Source of the DNA: DATJBC01 sp035515515
GTDB lineage: Bacteria > Actinomycetota > Acidimicrobiia > Acidimicrobiales > UBA8190
Length of the DNA: 17,236 nucleotides
Assembly (NCBI GenBank): GCA_035515515.1
Contig: DATJBC010000011.1
Location: forward strand, 1-17,236
Direction of reading: 5' to 3'
The notes under the pieces were generated by a model. That model was not told where the DNA came from and searched no databases. It saw only the letters and a list, made by a program, of their open reading frames with translations. The position numbers and the translations under genes were made by a program. Shown here piece after piece: positions 7,187-14,194 of the stretch. Every line of letters begins with the position of its first letter. Positions within the stretch are counted from its first letter, which is position 1.

Positions 7187-8287
7187 GTGGACTTCACCTT
7201 CTCGCCCGAGCAGGAGGACTTCCGCGCCGCGGTGCGCGCCACGCTGGCGGCCGAGGCGCCCCCCGCCTACGTGCGGGCCATGATCGACGACCCCGTGGGG
7301 GTGACGCCCGGGCTGTGGGCGACCATGGCCGAGCTGGGCTGGCTGGGGGTGCTGGCCCCGGAGTCGGCCGGGGGGCTCGGCCTGGGCCTGCTCGACGCCG
7401 TGGTCCTCCAGGAGGAGCTGGGCCGGCTCCCCTTCCCCGGCCCCTTCCTGTCCTCGGCGGTGGCGGCCACGCTGGCGGCGGTGCGCCTCGGCGCCCACGA
7501 CCTGGTGGGCGAGCTCGTGGCCGGGCGGCGCCGGGCGACCGTGGCGGTGGAGGAGCCCGGGCACGGCGACCCCCTGGGCACGGTGCAGGCCCGGGCCGAG
7601 GCCGACGGCGAGCGGTGGGCGCTGTCGGGGAGCAAGCCCCTCGTGCTCGACGGCGCCCACGCGGACGTGGCGCTGGTGGTGGCCCGCGACGGGAGCGGTC
7701 TGGGGACGTTCCTGCTCGAGGCGCCCGCCGGCGAGCCGGCGCCCGCGCTCGACGTCACCCGCAAGATGGCCCGGGTCCCCCTCGACGGCCGCCGCGCGGC
7801 GCGGGTGGGCCCCGCCGGCGACCACACCGGCATCTGGCGGCGCGTCCTCGACGACGTCAACGTGGCGCTCAGCGCCGAGCTGGTGGGCACGGCCGAGCGG
7901 GCCCTGGGCCTGGCGGTGGAGTACGCCCGGGTGCGGGTGCAGTTCGACCGGCCCATCGCCACCTTCCAGGTGATCAAGCACAAGGCGGCGGACATGCTCC
8001 ACCACGTGGAGCTGGCCCGGGTGGGCACCCACTACGCGGCGTGGGCGTCGGACGCCGAGCACCCCGAGCGCGAGCGGGCGGCCGCCATGTGCAAGGGGTA
8101 CGTGGCCGAGGCGGCCGACGCCGTGACCGCCGAGTGCATCCAGGTGCACGGGGGCGTGGGCTTCACCTGGGACGTCGACTGCCACCTGCTGTACCGGCGG
8201 GCCAAGCAGGACGACGTGCTCTTCGGCGCCCAGGGGTTCCAGCGCCGGCGCCTGGCCGACCTCGTGCTGGGGCCGGCCCCGGGCTGA
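7187..8287 (+). CDS. Acyl-CoA dehydrogenase, possibly a non-catalytic FadE subunit
   Basis: A 366-residue acyl-CoA dehydrogenase family protein: N-terminal helical domain (MDFTFSPEQEDFRAAVR), GWLGVLAPESAGGLGLG (51-67), Arg250-x-QFDRPIATFQ (250-261) and IQVHGGVGFTWDVDCHLLYRRA (318-339). Two canonical base positions lack Glu: the C-terminal YEG site reads LFGAQG (345-350), and the helix-G site aligns near Val224. The middle domain is also short. Such features are known in the alpha2-beta2 FadE pairs of actinobacteria, in which only one chain carries the base, so this may need a partner; the alignment is by eye. Its GTG lies 10 nt after the thiolase stop, making it the last gene of the plus-strand operon. 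Confidence 0.85.
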   Translation: MDFTFSPEQEDFRAAVRATLAAEAPPAYVRAMIDDPVGVTPGLWATMAELGWLGVLAPESAGGLGLGLLDAVVLQEELGRLPFPGPFLSSAVAATLAAVRLGAHDLVGELVAGRRRATVAVEEPGHGDPLGTVQARAEADGERWALSGSKPLVLDGAHADVALVVARDGSGLGTFLLEAPAGEPAPALDVTRKMARVPLDGRRAARVGPAGDHTGIWRRVLDDVNVALSAELVGTAERALGLAVEYARVRVQFDRPIATFQVIKHKAADMLHHVELARVGTHYAAWASDAEHPERERAAAMCKGYVAEAADAVTAECIQVHGGVGFTWDVDCHLLYRRAKQDDVLFGAQGFQRRRLADLVLGPAPG

Positions 8288-8291
8288 CCGG

Positions 8292-8306
8292 CGCCGACCA
8301 CCGGCG
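8292..8306. terminator. Short G/C hairpin between convergent genes
   Basis: CGCCG (8292-8296) and CGGCG (8302-8306) are perfect 5-bp arms around a 5-nt loop in the 45-bp gap between the converging dehydrogenase and synthetase stops. No T-tract follows, so termination is inferred from position. Confidence 0.25.
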
Positions 8307-8332
8307 GCGGTCCCCGGTCCGGCGGCCCGACG

Positions 8333-9868
8333 TCAGGGGGCGGCGGGGGCCACCAGGCGGTCACGCAGCTGGGGCTTGAGCACCTTGCCGGTGGCGTTGC
8401 GGGGCAGCTCGTGGGCCACCTCGATGCGCCGGGGCACCTTGTAGTCGGCGAGCACGGCCGCGCAGTGCGCCCGCAGGTCCTGGGCGCTGGCCGACGCCCC
8501 GGGGAGGAGCACCACCACGGCGGCCACGTCCTCGCCCAGCACGTCGTGGGGGATGCCCACCACGGCCACCTCGACCACGTCGGGGTGCTCGAGGAGGACG
8601 GCTTCCACGTCGACGGCGTGGATGTTGTTGCCGCCCCGGATGATGACGTCCTTCTTGCGGCCCACGATGTAGAGGAAGCCGTCCTCGTCCAGGCGGGCCA
8701 GGTCGCCGCTGTAGAGCCAGCCGTCCTTCCACGTGCCGGCGGTGGCCTCCTCGTTGCGGTAGTACTCGCGCTCGCGTCCCGGCATGCGCAGGATGGCCTC
8801 GCCCACCTGGCCCGCCGGCACGTCGCCGCCGGCGTCGTCCACGATGCGCACCTCCAGGGGGGGCACCGGCTGGCCCACCGAGCCCACGCGCCGCAGGGCC
8901 TCGCCCTTGGGCATGGAGCAGAACGCCGGGCCCGCCTCGGTCATCCCGTAGCTGTTGGACACGCTGGCCTCGGGCATGCGCTCCTGCAGGGCGCGCAGCG
9001 TCGAGGGCGCCAGCGGCGCGCTGCCGATGGCGCAGATGGCGATGGACGACAGCTCGGCCCGGGCGAAGCCGGGGTGGGCCACGATGAGCTGGGCCATGGA
9101 CGGGACCAGGAAGACGAACTGGGGCTTGAGCTCGCCCACCAGCTCGATCCAGCGCCCGGCGTCGAAGCGGGGCATGTACACGCCGTAGAGGCCCAGCTGC
9201 ATGGGGTTGTAGATGAAGCCGATGCCGGCGAAGGTGAACAACGGGCTGGCGTGCAGCCAGCACTGGCCCGACCACTGCGGGTTGGGGGCCCCGGGGATGA
9301 GGGCCACGTTGCGGTGGCGGATGGCCACCCCCTTGGGGAGCCCGGTGGTGCCCGAGGTGTAGAGGATGTCGGCCAGGTCGTCGCCGCCCACGGCCACCCC
9401 GAACGCCCCCCCGTCCTCGCCGGGGGCCGTGCCCCACGACCACGGCGGCTCCCCGGTGCCCGGGCCGGGGCACACCAGGACGTGGCGCACCGACGCCAGG
9501 GCGCCCGCCACCCGGTGGGCGGCGGCGGCGAGCTCGGGGTCGGTGAGCACGGCGCCCACCTCGGCGTGGCCCAGGAGCCGCTCGAGCTCGGCCTCGGTGA
9601 GGCGGGTGTTGGTGGGGACGGCCACGGCCCCGCACTTGTGGACGGCGGCGTAGGCCACCATGAAGCGCAGGCCCTCCTCGGCGCGCAGGTAGATCGAGAC
9701 GCGGTCCCCCTTGGCCACGCCCCCGCCGGCCAGGGTGCGGGCCAGGCGGTTGGACTCCGCCTCCCACTGGCCGAAGGTCATCTCCCCGGCGTCGACGACG
9801 CGGTAGGCGAGCTTGTCGGGGAAGGCCGCGGCGGCCGCCCGCAGGTGGTCGACCAGGAGGGTGGTCAC
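8333..9868 (-). CDS. Acyl-CoA synthetase (FadD/AMP-binding family)
   Basis: A 511-residue class I adenylate-forming enzyme that activates a carboxylic acid to its CoA thioester through an acyl-AMP. The P-loop YTSGTTGLPKG spans 170-180; the A5 motif is SYGMTEAGP (306-314); A7 is YSGDLARLDEDGF (386-398); the hinge is GRKKDVIIRGGNNIHA (403-418); and the A10 lysine is Lys495 in NATGKVLK. Full length for the family. The substrate cannot be read from sequence. The GTG start at 9868 overlaps the SnoaL-like gene's stop by 4 bp (GTGA), so the two are co-translated. With the flanking dehydrogenases and thiolases it plausibly supplies the acyl-CoA used by this island. Confidence 0.93.
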   Translation of the reverse strand: MTTLLVDHLRAAAAAFPDKLAYRVVDAGEMTFGQWEAESNRLARTLAGGGVAKGDRVSIYLRAEEGLRFMVAYAAVHKCGAVAVPTNTRLTEAELERLLGHAEVGAVLTDPELAAAAHRVAGALASVRHVLVCPGPGTGEPPWSWGTAPGEDGGAFGVAVGGDDLADILYTSGTTGLPKGVAIRHRNVALIPGAPNPQWSGQCWLHASPLFTFAGIGFIYNPMQLGLYGVYMPRFDAGRWIELVGELKPQFVFLVPSMAQLIVAHPGFARAELSSIAICAIGSAPLAPSTLRALQERMPEASVSNSYGMTEAGPAFCSMPKGEALRRVGSVGQPVPPLEVRIVDDAGGDVPAGQVGEAILRMPGREREYYRNEEATAGTWKDGWLYSGDLARLDEDGFLYIVGRKKDVIIRGGNNIHAVDVEAVLLEHPDVVEVAVVGIPHDVLGEDVAAVVVLLPGASASAQDLRAHCAAVLADYKVPRRIEVAHELPRNATGKVLKPQLRDRLVAPAAP

Positions 9869-10299
9869 AGGCCCCCGTCCAGCGAGGCCACGCGCCGGGC
9901 GAAGCGCCACCCCTCGGCCGTCCGCACCAGCTCGTCGCGGTAGCGGCCGCTGCGCATCACCCGCGAGGCGCGCCTGTCGGGGGCGGCGTCCCGGGGGGGG
10001 CGGGCCACGACCAACAGCGTCACGTCCTGCACGGCGCTGTCCCCGTCGACCTCGACGGTGGCGTCCACCGTGACGTGCACGATGCCGTAGGGGGTGCGCC
10101 GGCACATCTCGGCCAGCGCCTCGCGGCCCCGGGTCACGGGGCCCCCCTCGACCTCCATCTCGCCGTCGGGGGTGAAGGTGGCCGCGAAGCCCTCGGGGTC
10201 ACCGTCGTCGAAGCAGCGGTTGTAGCGGGCGGTGAGCTCCCGGATGCGGGCCCGGTCCACCACCCACGCCACCGCCGCCTCGTCGGGTCCTGCCACCAC
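9865..10299 (-). CDS. SnoaL-like / NTF2-fold small protein
   Basis: A 144-residue protein of the SnoaL-like (NTF2 cone) superfamily: a helical start (VDRARIRELTARYNRCFDDG), then FAATFTPDGEMEVEGG, a mid-chain VHVTVDATVEVDGD strand pair, and the closing GRYRDELVRTAEGWRFARR. Members include hydratases, isomerases, dehydratases and proteins of unknown role; no specific active site can be assigned. It is probably a small-molecule enzyme serving the acyl or steroid-like substrate of the synthetase it overlaps by 4 bp. The GTG at 10299 (or the adjacent one at 10296) is preferred because GGAGGAG stands 6-9 nt upstream and the domain starts there. A longer GTG start at 10380 would add a low-complexity Pro-rich leader. 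Confidence 0.75.
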   Translation of the reverse strand: MVAGPDEAAVAWVVDRARIRELTARYNRCFDDGDPEGFAATFTPDGEMEVEGGPVTRGREALAEMCRRTPYGIVHVTVDATVEVDGDSAVQDVTLLVVARPPRDAAPDRRASRVMRSGRYRDELVRTAEGWRFARRVASLDGGL

Positions 10300-10305
10300 C
10301 GCCTG

Positions 10306-10312
10306 CTCCTCC
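10306..10312 (-). promoter_or_regulatory. Ribosome binding site for the SnoaL-like gene
   Basis: The minus strand reads GGAGGAG, 6 nt before the first of two consecutive GTG codons (10299, 10296). This decides the start against the longer open frame to 10380. Confidence 0.6.
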
Positions 10313-10393
10313 GTGCCGGGCGCCGGGCCGGGCCGGCGCGCCGGCTGCGACGTTACCAAGCCGTGCGCGTTCCCCGACACGGGCGTCAGGGAC

Positions 10394-10428
10394 GCGCCCC
10401 GGCGACGGGGGCGCGGGGCAGGCCCCGC
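10394..10428 (-). terminator. Tandem G/C hairpins downstream of the PAQR gene
   Basis: GCGCCCC (10394-10400) pairs with GGGGCGC (10408-10414) around a 7-nt loop, and GCGGGG (10413-10418) pairs with CCCCGC (10423-10428) around 4 nt. The two stems share 2 bp. They lie just past the PAQR stop (10432) in the 132-nt gap before the SnoaL-like gene. Transcription probably stops or pauses here, separating the two genes. There is no T-tract. Confidence 0.45.
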
Positions 10429-10431
10429 CTA

Positions 10432-11145
10432 TCAGGCGCGGGGCAGGGCGAAGCCGGCGATGGCCACGAAGTGCAGCACCGCCCCGGCCACGGTGAGCGC
10501 GTGGAACACCTCGTGGTACCCGAAGACCGCGGGCACCGGATCGGGCCGCCGCAGCGCGTAGCACAGGGCGCCCGCCGTGTAGCAGGCCCCCCCGCCCACG
10601 ATCAACGCGAAGCCCGTGCCGCCCAGGCCGCGCACCAGCTGGGGCACGACGGCCAGGGCGCACCACCCCACGACGACGTAGGGCACGGCCACGGCCCACT
10701 TGGGCACGTCCATCCACACCTGGCGGACGGCCACGCCGGCGACGCCGCCCAGCCACACCAGGCACAGCACGACGACCTCGGCCCACCCGCCCAGGGAGAG
10801 GACCGCCACGGCGGTGTAGGACCCGGCGATGGCCAGGAAGATGGTGGCGTGGTCCGCGCGTCGCATGCGCCGCCGCCCGGCCGCCGACCACCGGATGCGG
10901 TGGAAGGAGGCGCTCACGCCGAAGAGCGCCGCCAACGACAGCACGTACACCGTCAGCGCCAGCGTGGTGGCCGTGGTGGGCGCGTGCACGACGAGCAGCG
11001 GCCCCGCCACCAGGACGGCGACGAAGGCGCCCACGTGCGACCAGCCCCGTAACAACGGCCGTCGCGCCAGCGGCGTGTCGCCGGGTGGTGCGGCCGCCAG
11101 CGCCATGACGGCGCCGGCGCCGGGGTCGACCTGATCGACGCTCAC
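10432..11145 (-). CDS. PAQR / hemolysin III family membrane protein
   Basis: A 237-residue integral membrane protein with about seven hydrophobic segments. Family marks are RGWSH (33-37), Ser78-x3-His82 in SASFHR, Asp98 in RRADHATIFLAIAGSYT, and the C-terminal His211-x3-His215 in FGYHEVFH. Together these form the Ser/Asp/His set that binds zinc in PAQR proteins (adiponectin-receptor fold). Bacterial members are often called hemolysin III, but many probably act in membrane-lipid homeostasis or as hydrolases; haemolysis is not implied. The start is taken as GTG 11145; ATG 11106 is an alternative and neither has a clear Shine-Dalgarno. It is transcribed in the same direction as the small protein upstream and appears isolated from the SnoaL-like operon by hairpins. 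Confidence 0.88.
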   Translation of the reverse strand: MSVDQVDPGAGAVMALAAAPPGDTPLARRPLLRGWSHVGAFVAVLVAGPLLVVHAPTTATTLALTVYVLSLAALFGVSASFHRIRWSAAGRRRMRRADHATIFLAIAGSYTAVAVLSLGGWAEVVVLCLVWLGGVAGVAVRQVWMDVPKWAVAVPYVVVGWCALAVVPQLVRGLGGTGFALIVGGGACYTAGALCYALRRPDPVPAVFGYHEVFHALTVAGAVLHFVAIAGFALPRA

Positions 11146-11202
11146 CGGGCGAGCGTAGCGAGGTCGGGCGCGCCGGCGAAACGGGAGGACGGGCCCGTCG
11201 GC

Positions 11203-11463
11203 TCAGCTACCCCGGCGTATGACCCGGCGATGGCGCCAGGCCATGAAGATGCCGTCGAAGGGGTCGTCGGTGGTGCCCAGGTCGCACGCACATGAACGGC
11301 ACGTGACCGTCCGGTGTCGGCGGCCGCGCCAGCGGCGGTCGCGCATGGGCGGGTCGAAGGCGAGCCAGCGCCACAGGCGGCGGTGGTGAGGCGTCACGAC
11401 GGCGGGCCCGTGGCCGTCCGCCCCGTGTCCGTCCGGGCTGCGCTCATGGTCGATCACCGGCAT
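11203..11463 (-). CDS. Small hypothetical protein with CxxCxC motif
   Basis: An 86-residue protein of no recognised family. The start is His/Gly/Asp-rich (HERSPDGHGADGHG), followed by a basic Trp/Arg segment (RRLWRWLAF, RDRRWRGRRHR), then TCRSCACDLG and a conserved-looking end DPFDGIFMAWRHRR. The three Cys (CRSCAC) and nearby His could bind a metal, but a full four-ligand zinc finger is not visible. Most codons end in G or C and it fills a stretch not covered by another gene, which favours a real gene. The ATG at 11463 has only a weak G-rich site upstream. Its function and relation to the ABC exporter upstream are unknown. Confidence 0.5.
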   Translation of the reverse strand: MPVIDHERSPDGHGADGHGPAVVTPHHRRLWRWLAFDPPMRDRRWRGRRHRTVTCRSCACDLGTTDDPFDGIFMAWRHRRVIRRGS

Positions 11464-11624
11464 CCACCCCCCCGCCCGAGTATGCACCCCGGCCGACGGC
11501 TGGGGGGTGGCAACGCCCCGGAATTCCCGCGGCCCGGCCCACCCCGGCATCGTAGGGAGCGAAGCTGGCAACTGCCTGAGACGGCAGCCCGGCGTCCCGG
11601 GGGACGGTGCGCCCCCGGGGGCGC
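11464..11624. other. Non-coding, hairpin-rich intergenic region
   Basis: The 161 bp between the ABC exporter stop and the small protein's start hold no supportable gene but a high density of inverted repeats: CCCCGGCC/GGCTGGGG (11487-11494/11498-11505, one G-U pair on the plus strand), CTGCC/GGCAG (11572-11576/11583-11587), GTCCC/GGGAC (11594-11598/11601-11605) and the palindrome at 11609-11624. It may serve as the exporter's terminator, the small gene's leader, or a small RNA. No known riboswitch class was recognised with confidence. Confidence 0.5.
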
Positions 11625-11630
11625 TCAGGC
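11574..11630 (-). terminator. Nested hairpins at the 3' end of the ABC exporter gene
   Basis: Outer arms GCCTGAG (11574-11580) and CTCAGGC (11624-11630) are perfectly complementary and enclose the GTCCC/GGGAC hairpin (11594-11605) and the perfect 16-bp palindrome GCGCCCCCGGGGGCGC (11609-11624). The right arm overlaps the exporter's stop codon (11625-11627). In RNA this could form a three-way junction acting as a terminator or stabilising the 3' end. There is no T-tract. Confidence 0.45.
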
Positions 11631-13580
11631 GGGATGGCTCCCCGCCGGCAGGGCCCCGGCGTCGCCTCCGGCCTCCGGCGCCCGGTCGCCCTCGGCCTGG
11701 GGGGCGAACTGGGTGCTGTAGAGCTCGGCGTAGAGGCCGCCGGCGGCGAGCAGCTCCTCGTGGCGGCCGCGCTCGACGATGCGCCCGTCGCAGACCACGA
11801 GGATCACGTCCGCCTCCCGCACCGTGGACAGCCGGTGGGCGATCACGAGCGAGGTGCGCCCGGCCAGCGCGGTCTTGAGCGCCTGCTGCACGGCGACCTC
11901 GGACTCCGAGTCCAGGTGGGCGGTGGCCTCGTCGAGCACCACCACGTCGGGCGCCTTGAGCAGGAGGCGTGCGATGGCGATGCGCTGCTTCTCGCCCCCC
12001 GACAGCCGGTAGCCGCGGTCGCCGACCACGGTGTCGAGCCCGTCGGGCAGGGTCTGCACCAGCCCCAGGATCTGGGCGGCGCGCAGCGCCTCGACCAGCT
12101 CCTCGTCGCCGGCGTCGGGCTTGGCGTAGCGCAGGTTGGACCGGATGGTGTCGTGGAAGAGGTGGGCGTCCTGGGTCACCACGCCCACGACGTCGCGGAT
12201 CGAGGCCAGGGTGGCGTCGCGCAGGTCGATGCCGTTGATGCGCACGGCGCCGCGCCGGGCGTCGTAGAGCCGCGGCACCAGGTGGCTGATGGTGGTCTTG
12301 CCCGCCCCCGACGGGCCGACCAGGGCGACGAGCTGGCCGGGCAGGGCCTGGAACGAGACGTCGAAGAGGACCTGCTGTGTCGGGGTGCGCTCCAGCACGG
12401 CCACCGACTCGAGCGACGCCAGCGATACCTCCTCGGCGCTCGGGTAGGCGAAGTCCACGTGGTCGAACTCCACCAGCGAGGGCCCGCGGGGGATGGGCGT
12501 GGCGTCGGGCTTGTCGTCGATCATGGGCGGCAGGTCGAGGACCTCGAAGACCCGGTCGAACGACACCAGGGCCGTCATGATGTCGACCTGCACGTTGGAC
12601 AGCGCGGTGAGCGGGCCGTACAGGCGCGCCAGGTAGGCGGTCAGCGCCACCACGGTGCCGATCATGAGCGTCCCCCGGGCCGCCAGCACGCCCCCCCAGC
12701 CGTACACCAAGGCGGTGGCCAGCGAGGCGGTGAGCAGCAGAGCCGCCATGAACACGCGCGTGTACATGGCCTGGGTGACGCCGATGTCGCGCACGCGGCC
12801 CGCCTTGGCGGAGAACTCCTTCACCTCCGAGTGCGGATGGCCGAAGAGCTTCACCAGCAGGGCCCCCGACACGTTGAAGCGCTCGGTCATGGTGTTGGTC
12901 ATGTGCGCGTTGAGGACGTAGGACTCGCGGGTGATGGCGGCCAGCCGCTTGCCCACGAAGCGGGCGGGGACCAGGAAGACGGGCAGCAGCGCCAGGGTCA
13001 CCACCGTGATGGGCCACGACAGGACGAACATGGCCGCCAGGGTGATGGTGACCGTGATGACGTTGCTCACCACCGACGAGAAGGTGTCGGTGAACGCCTG
13101 CTGGGCGCCGAGGACGTCGTTGTTGAGGCGCGACACGAGCGCCCCGGTCTGGGTGCGGGTGAAGAAGGCGATGGGCATGCGCTGGACGTGCTCGAAGACA
13201 CGCGAGCGCATGTCGTAGATGAGGCCCTCGCCGATGCGGGCCGACACCCAGCGCTGCCACAGCGACAGCAGCGCATCCGCCACGGCCAGGGCGCCCACCA
13301 GCAGTGCCAGGTCGACGATGAGGCCGGTGCGCCTGTGCCTGATGCCCACGTCGATGATGGCCCGGTAGATGAGGGGGTTGGCGGCCCCGATGACGGCGTC
13401 GACGACGATCAGGCCCAAGAAGACCGCCAGCGCGCGGCGGTAGGGCCGGGCGAAGGCGGCGATGCGCCGTGTGATCCCCTTGGGGAGCTCCTGGCGGGTG
13501 ACCGAGTCGTCGCGCCGCAGGGACCGCATGAGGCCCCAGCCCATGCCCCCGTGCCCGCCCATGCCCATGCCCATGCTCAT
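11625..13580 (-). CDS. ABC exporter, fused membrane and ATPase domains (MsbA/multidrug type)
   Basis: A 651-residue half-transporter. The six-helix ABC membrane domain spans about 40-345. The ATPase domain follows with Walker A GPSGAGKT (422-429), Q-loop Gln470, signature LSGGE (526-530), Walker B VVVLDE with catalytic Glu551, and switch His582. It should work as a dimer exporting lipophilic compounds; the substrate is unknown. An insert of about 20 residues (SAEEVSLASLESVAVLERTP) follows the A-loop FAYP. The N-terminus begins MSMGMGMGGHGGMGWGLM, a Met/Gly/His stretch able to bind metal or simply low complexity. The ATG at 13580 overlaps the MarR stop (ATGA), with GAGGTG as Shine-Dalgarno. 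Coupling to MarR suggests ligand-induced expression of the exporter. Confidence 0.92.
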   Translation of the reverse strand: MSMGMGMGGHGGMGWGLMRSLRRDDSVTRQELPKGITRRIAAFARPYRRALAVFLGLIVVDAVIGAANPLIYRAIIDVGIRHRRTGLIVDLALLVGALAVADALLSLWQRWVSARIGEGLIYDMRSRVFEHVQRMPIAFFTRTQTGALVSRLNNDVLGAQQAFTDTFSSVVSNVITVTITLAAMFVLSWPITVVTLALLPVFLVPARFVGKRLAAITRESYVLNAHMTNTMTERFNVSGALLVKLFGHPHSEVKEFSAKAGRVRDIGVTQAMYTRVFMAALLLTASLATALVYGWGGVLAARGTLMIGTVVALTAYLARLYGPLTALSNVQVDIMTALVSFDRVFEVLDLPPMIDDKPDATPIPRGPSLVEFDHVDFAYPSAEEVSLASLESVAVLERTPTQQVLFDVSFQALPGQLVALVGPSGAGKTTISHLVPRLYDARRGAVRINGIDLRDATLASIRDVVGVVTQDAHLFHDTIRSNLRYAKPDAGDEELVEALRAAQILGLVQTLPDGLDTVVGDRGYRLSGGEKQRIAIARLLLKAPDVVVLDEATAHLDSESEVAVQQALKTALAGRTSLVIAHRLSTVREADVILVVCDGRIVERGRHEELLAAGGLYAELYSTQFAPQAEGDRAPEAGGDAGALPAGSHPA

Positions 13581-14131
13581 CGTGCACCTCGTGGCTCTCG
13601 TCGTGACCGCCGCGCACCGGGGCCGGGGGGGTCGCCGTCCTCCCCGTGCCCGCAGCACTGCACACAGGCTCCTCGTGCGCACAGGGCCTCGAGGAGCCCG
13701 ACGAGGGTGGCGCGCTGGCCGGGGTCGAGGCCGCCGAAGACCTCCAGGGCGCTGTCGTGGCGGGCCGCCTCCAGGCGCTCCAGGAGACGACCGCCCGCCG
13801 CGGTCAGGGCCACCTGGACCGACCGCCGGTCACCGGGGTCGGGGTGCCGGGTGACGAGGCCGGCGGCCTCCAGGGCGTCCACCATGGTGGTGGCCGAGCG
13901 GGGTACGACCTCGAGCTGTGCGGCGAGCTCGGCCATGCGCAGGGGGCCCGCCCCCGCCACCAGGCGCAGCGCCCGGGCCTGGGCGTAGGTGAGGCCCAGG
14001 GGGGCGAGCTGGGCCACCTGGCCGCGGCGCAGGCGGCGGGCCGTGTGGGTGAAGAGCTCGGCCACCTCCAGCGTGGGGTCGTGGTGGTGCCGGGCGTGGG
14101 CCCCCCCGTGCCCCGTCGGCCGCTCCGCCAT
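13577..14131 (-). CDS. MarR-family regulator with His-rich N-terminus and Cys-rich C-terminus
   Basis: A 184-residue MarR-type winged-helix repressor, longer than the usual 140-150. The core holds LTYAQARALRLVAGAGPLRMAELAAQLEV, the recognition helix PRSATTMVDALEAAGLV (77-93) and the wing RHPDPGDRRSVQVALT with Asp101-Arg102-Arg103. Unusual are the N-terminal His cluster (His8, 12, 15, 16, 17) and the C-terminal CARGACVQCCGH (151-162) with Cys151, 156, 159, 160 and His162, followed by a basic tail. These could sense metal or thiol oxidation; that is inference. The stop overlaps the exporter start by 4 bp. Ribosome site GAGAAAGG lies 8 nt before the ATG, inside a dyad that probably serves autorepression. 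Confidence 0.88.
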   Translation of the reverse strand: MAERPTGHGGAHARHHHDPTLEVAELFTHTARRLRRGQVAQLAPLGLTYAQARALRLVAGAGPLRMAELAAQLEVVPRSATTMVDALEAAGLVTRHPDPGDRRSVQVALTAAGGRLLERLEAARHDSALEVFGGLDPGQRATLVGLLEALCARGACVQCCGHGEDGDPPGPGARRSRREPRGAR

Positions 14132-14134
14132 GTG

Positions 14135-14194
14135 CTGAGCCTTTCTCGTTATGAGTAAAGCTCAGTATATGGCGGGCGAGGGCGCGGGGGTCAG
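14135..14194 (-). promoter_or_regulatory. Promoter and dyad operator of the marR-ABC operon
   Basis: On the minus strand, TATACT (complement of 14164-14169) is a near-consensus -10, with CTGACC (complement of 14189-14194) as a -35 across 19 nt. A long imperfect dyad at 14135-14165 has perfect outer arms CTGAGC/GCTCAG and inner arms CTTTCTC and GAGTAAAG (one bulge), covering the expected start point and the Shine-Dalgarno. This is the usual layout for MarR autoregulation. The -35 overlaps the thioesterase stop codon, so the pair can be transcribed independently of the genes upstream. Confidence 0.6.

Noticed and set aside
8411..9943. 510-residue plus-strand open frame
   Set aside because: Antisense shadow of the acyl-CoA synthetase, which carries every adenylation motif on the minus strand.
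11574..11640. Plus-strand CTCAGGC-type string and hairpins suggestive of a glycine or other riboswitch
   Set aside because: The conserved core of any riboswitch I know is not complete, and no plus-strand gene follows.
11607..13988. 793-residue plus-strand open frame opposite the ABC exporter and MarR genes
   Set aside because: Its translation has no family motif and is His/Gly/Val/Arg-rich, as expected from reading GC-rich genes in the antisense frame; the minus strand holds intact ABC and MarR motifs.
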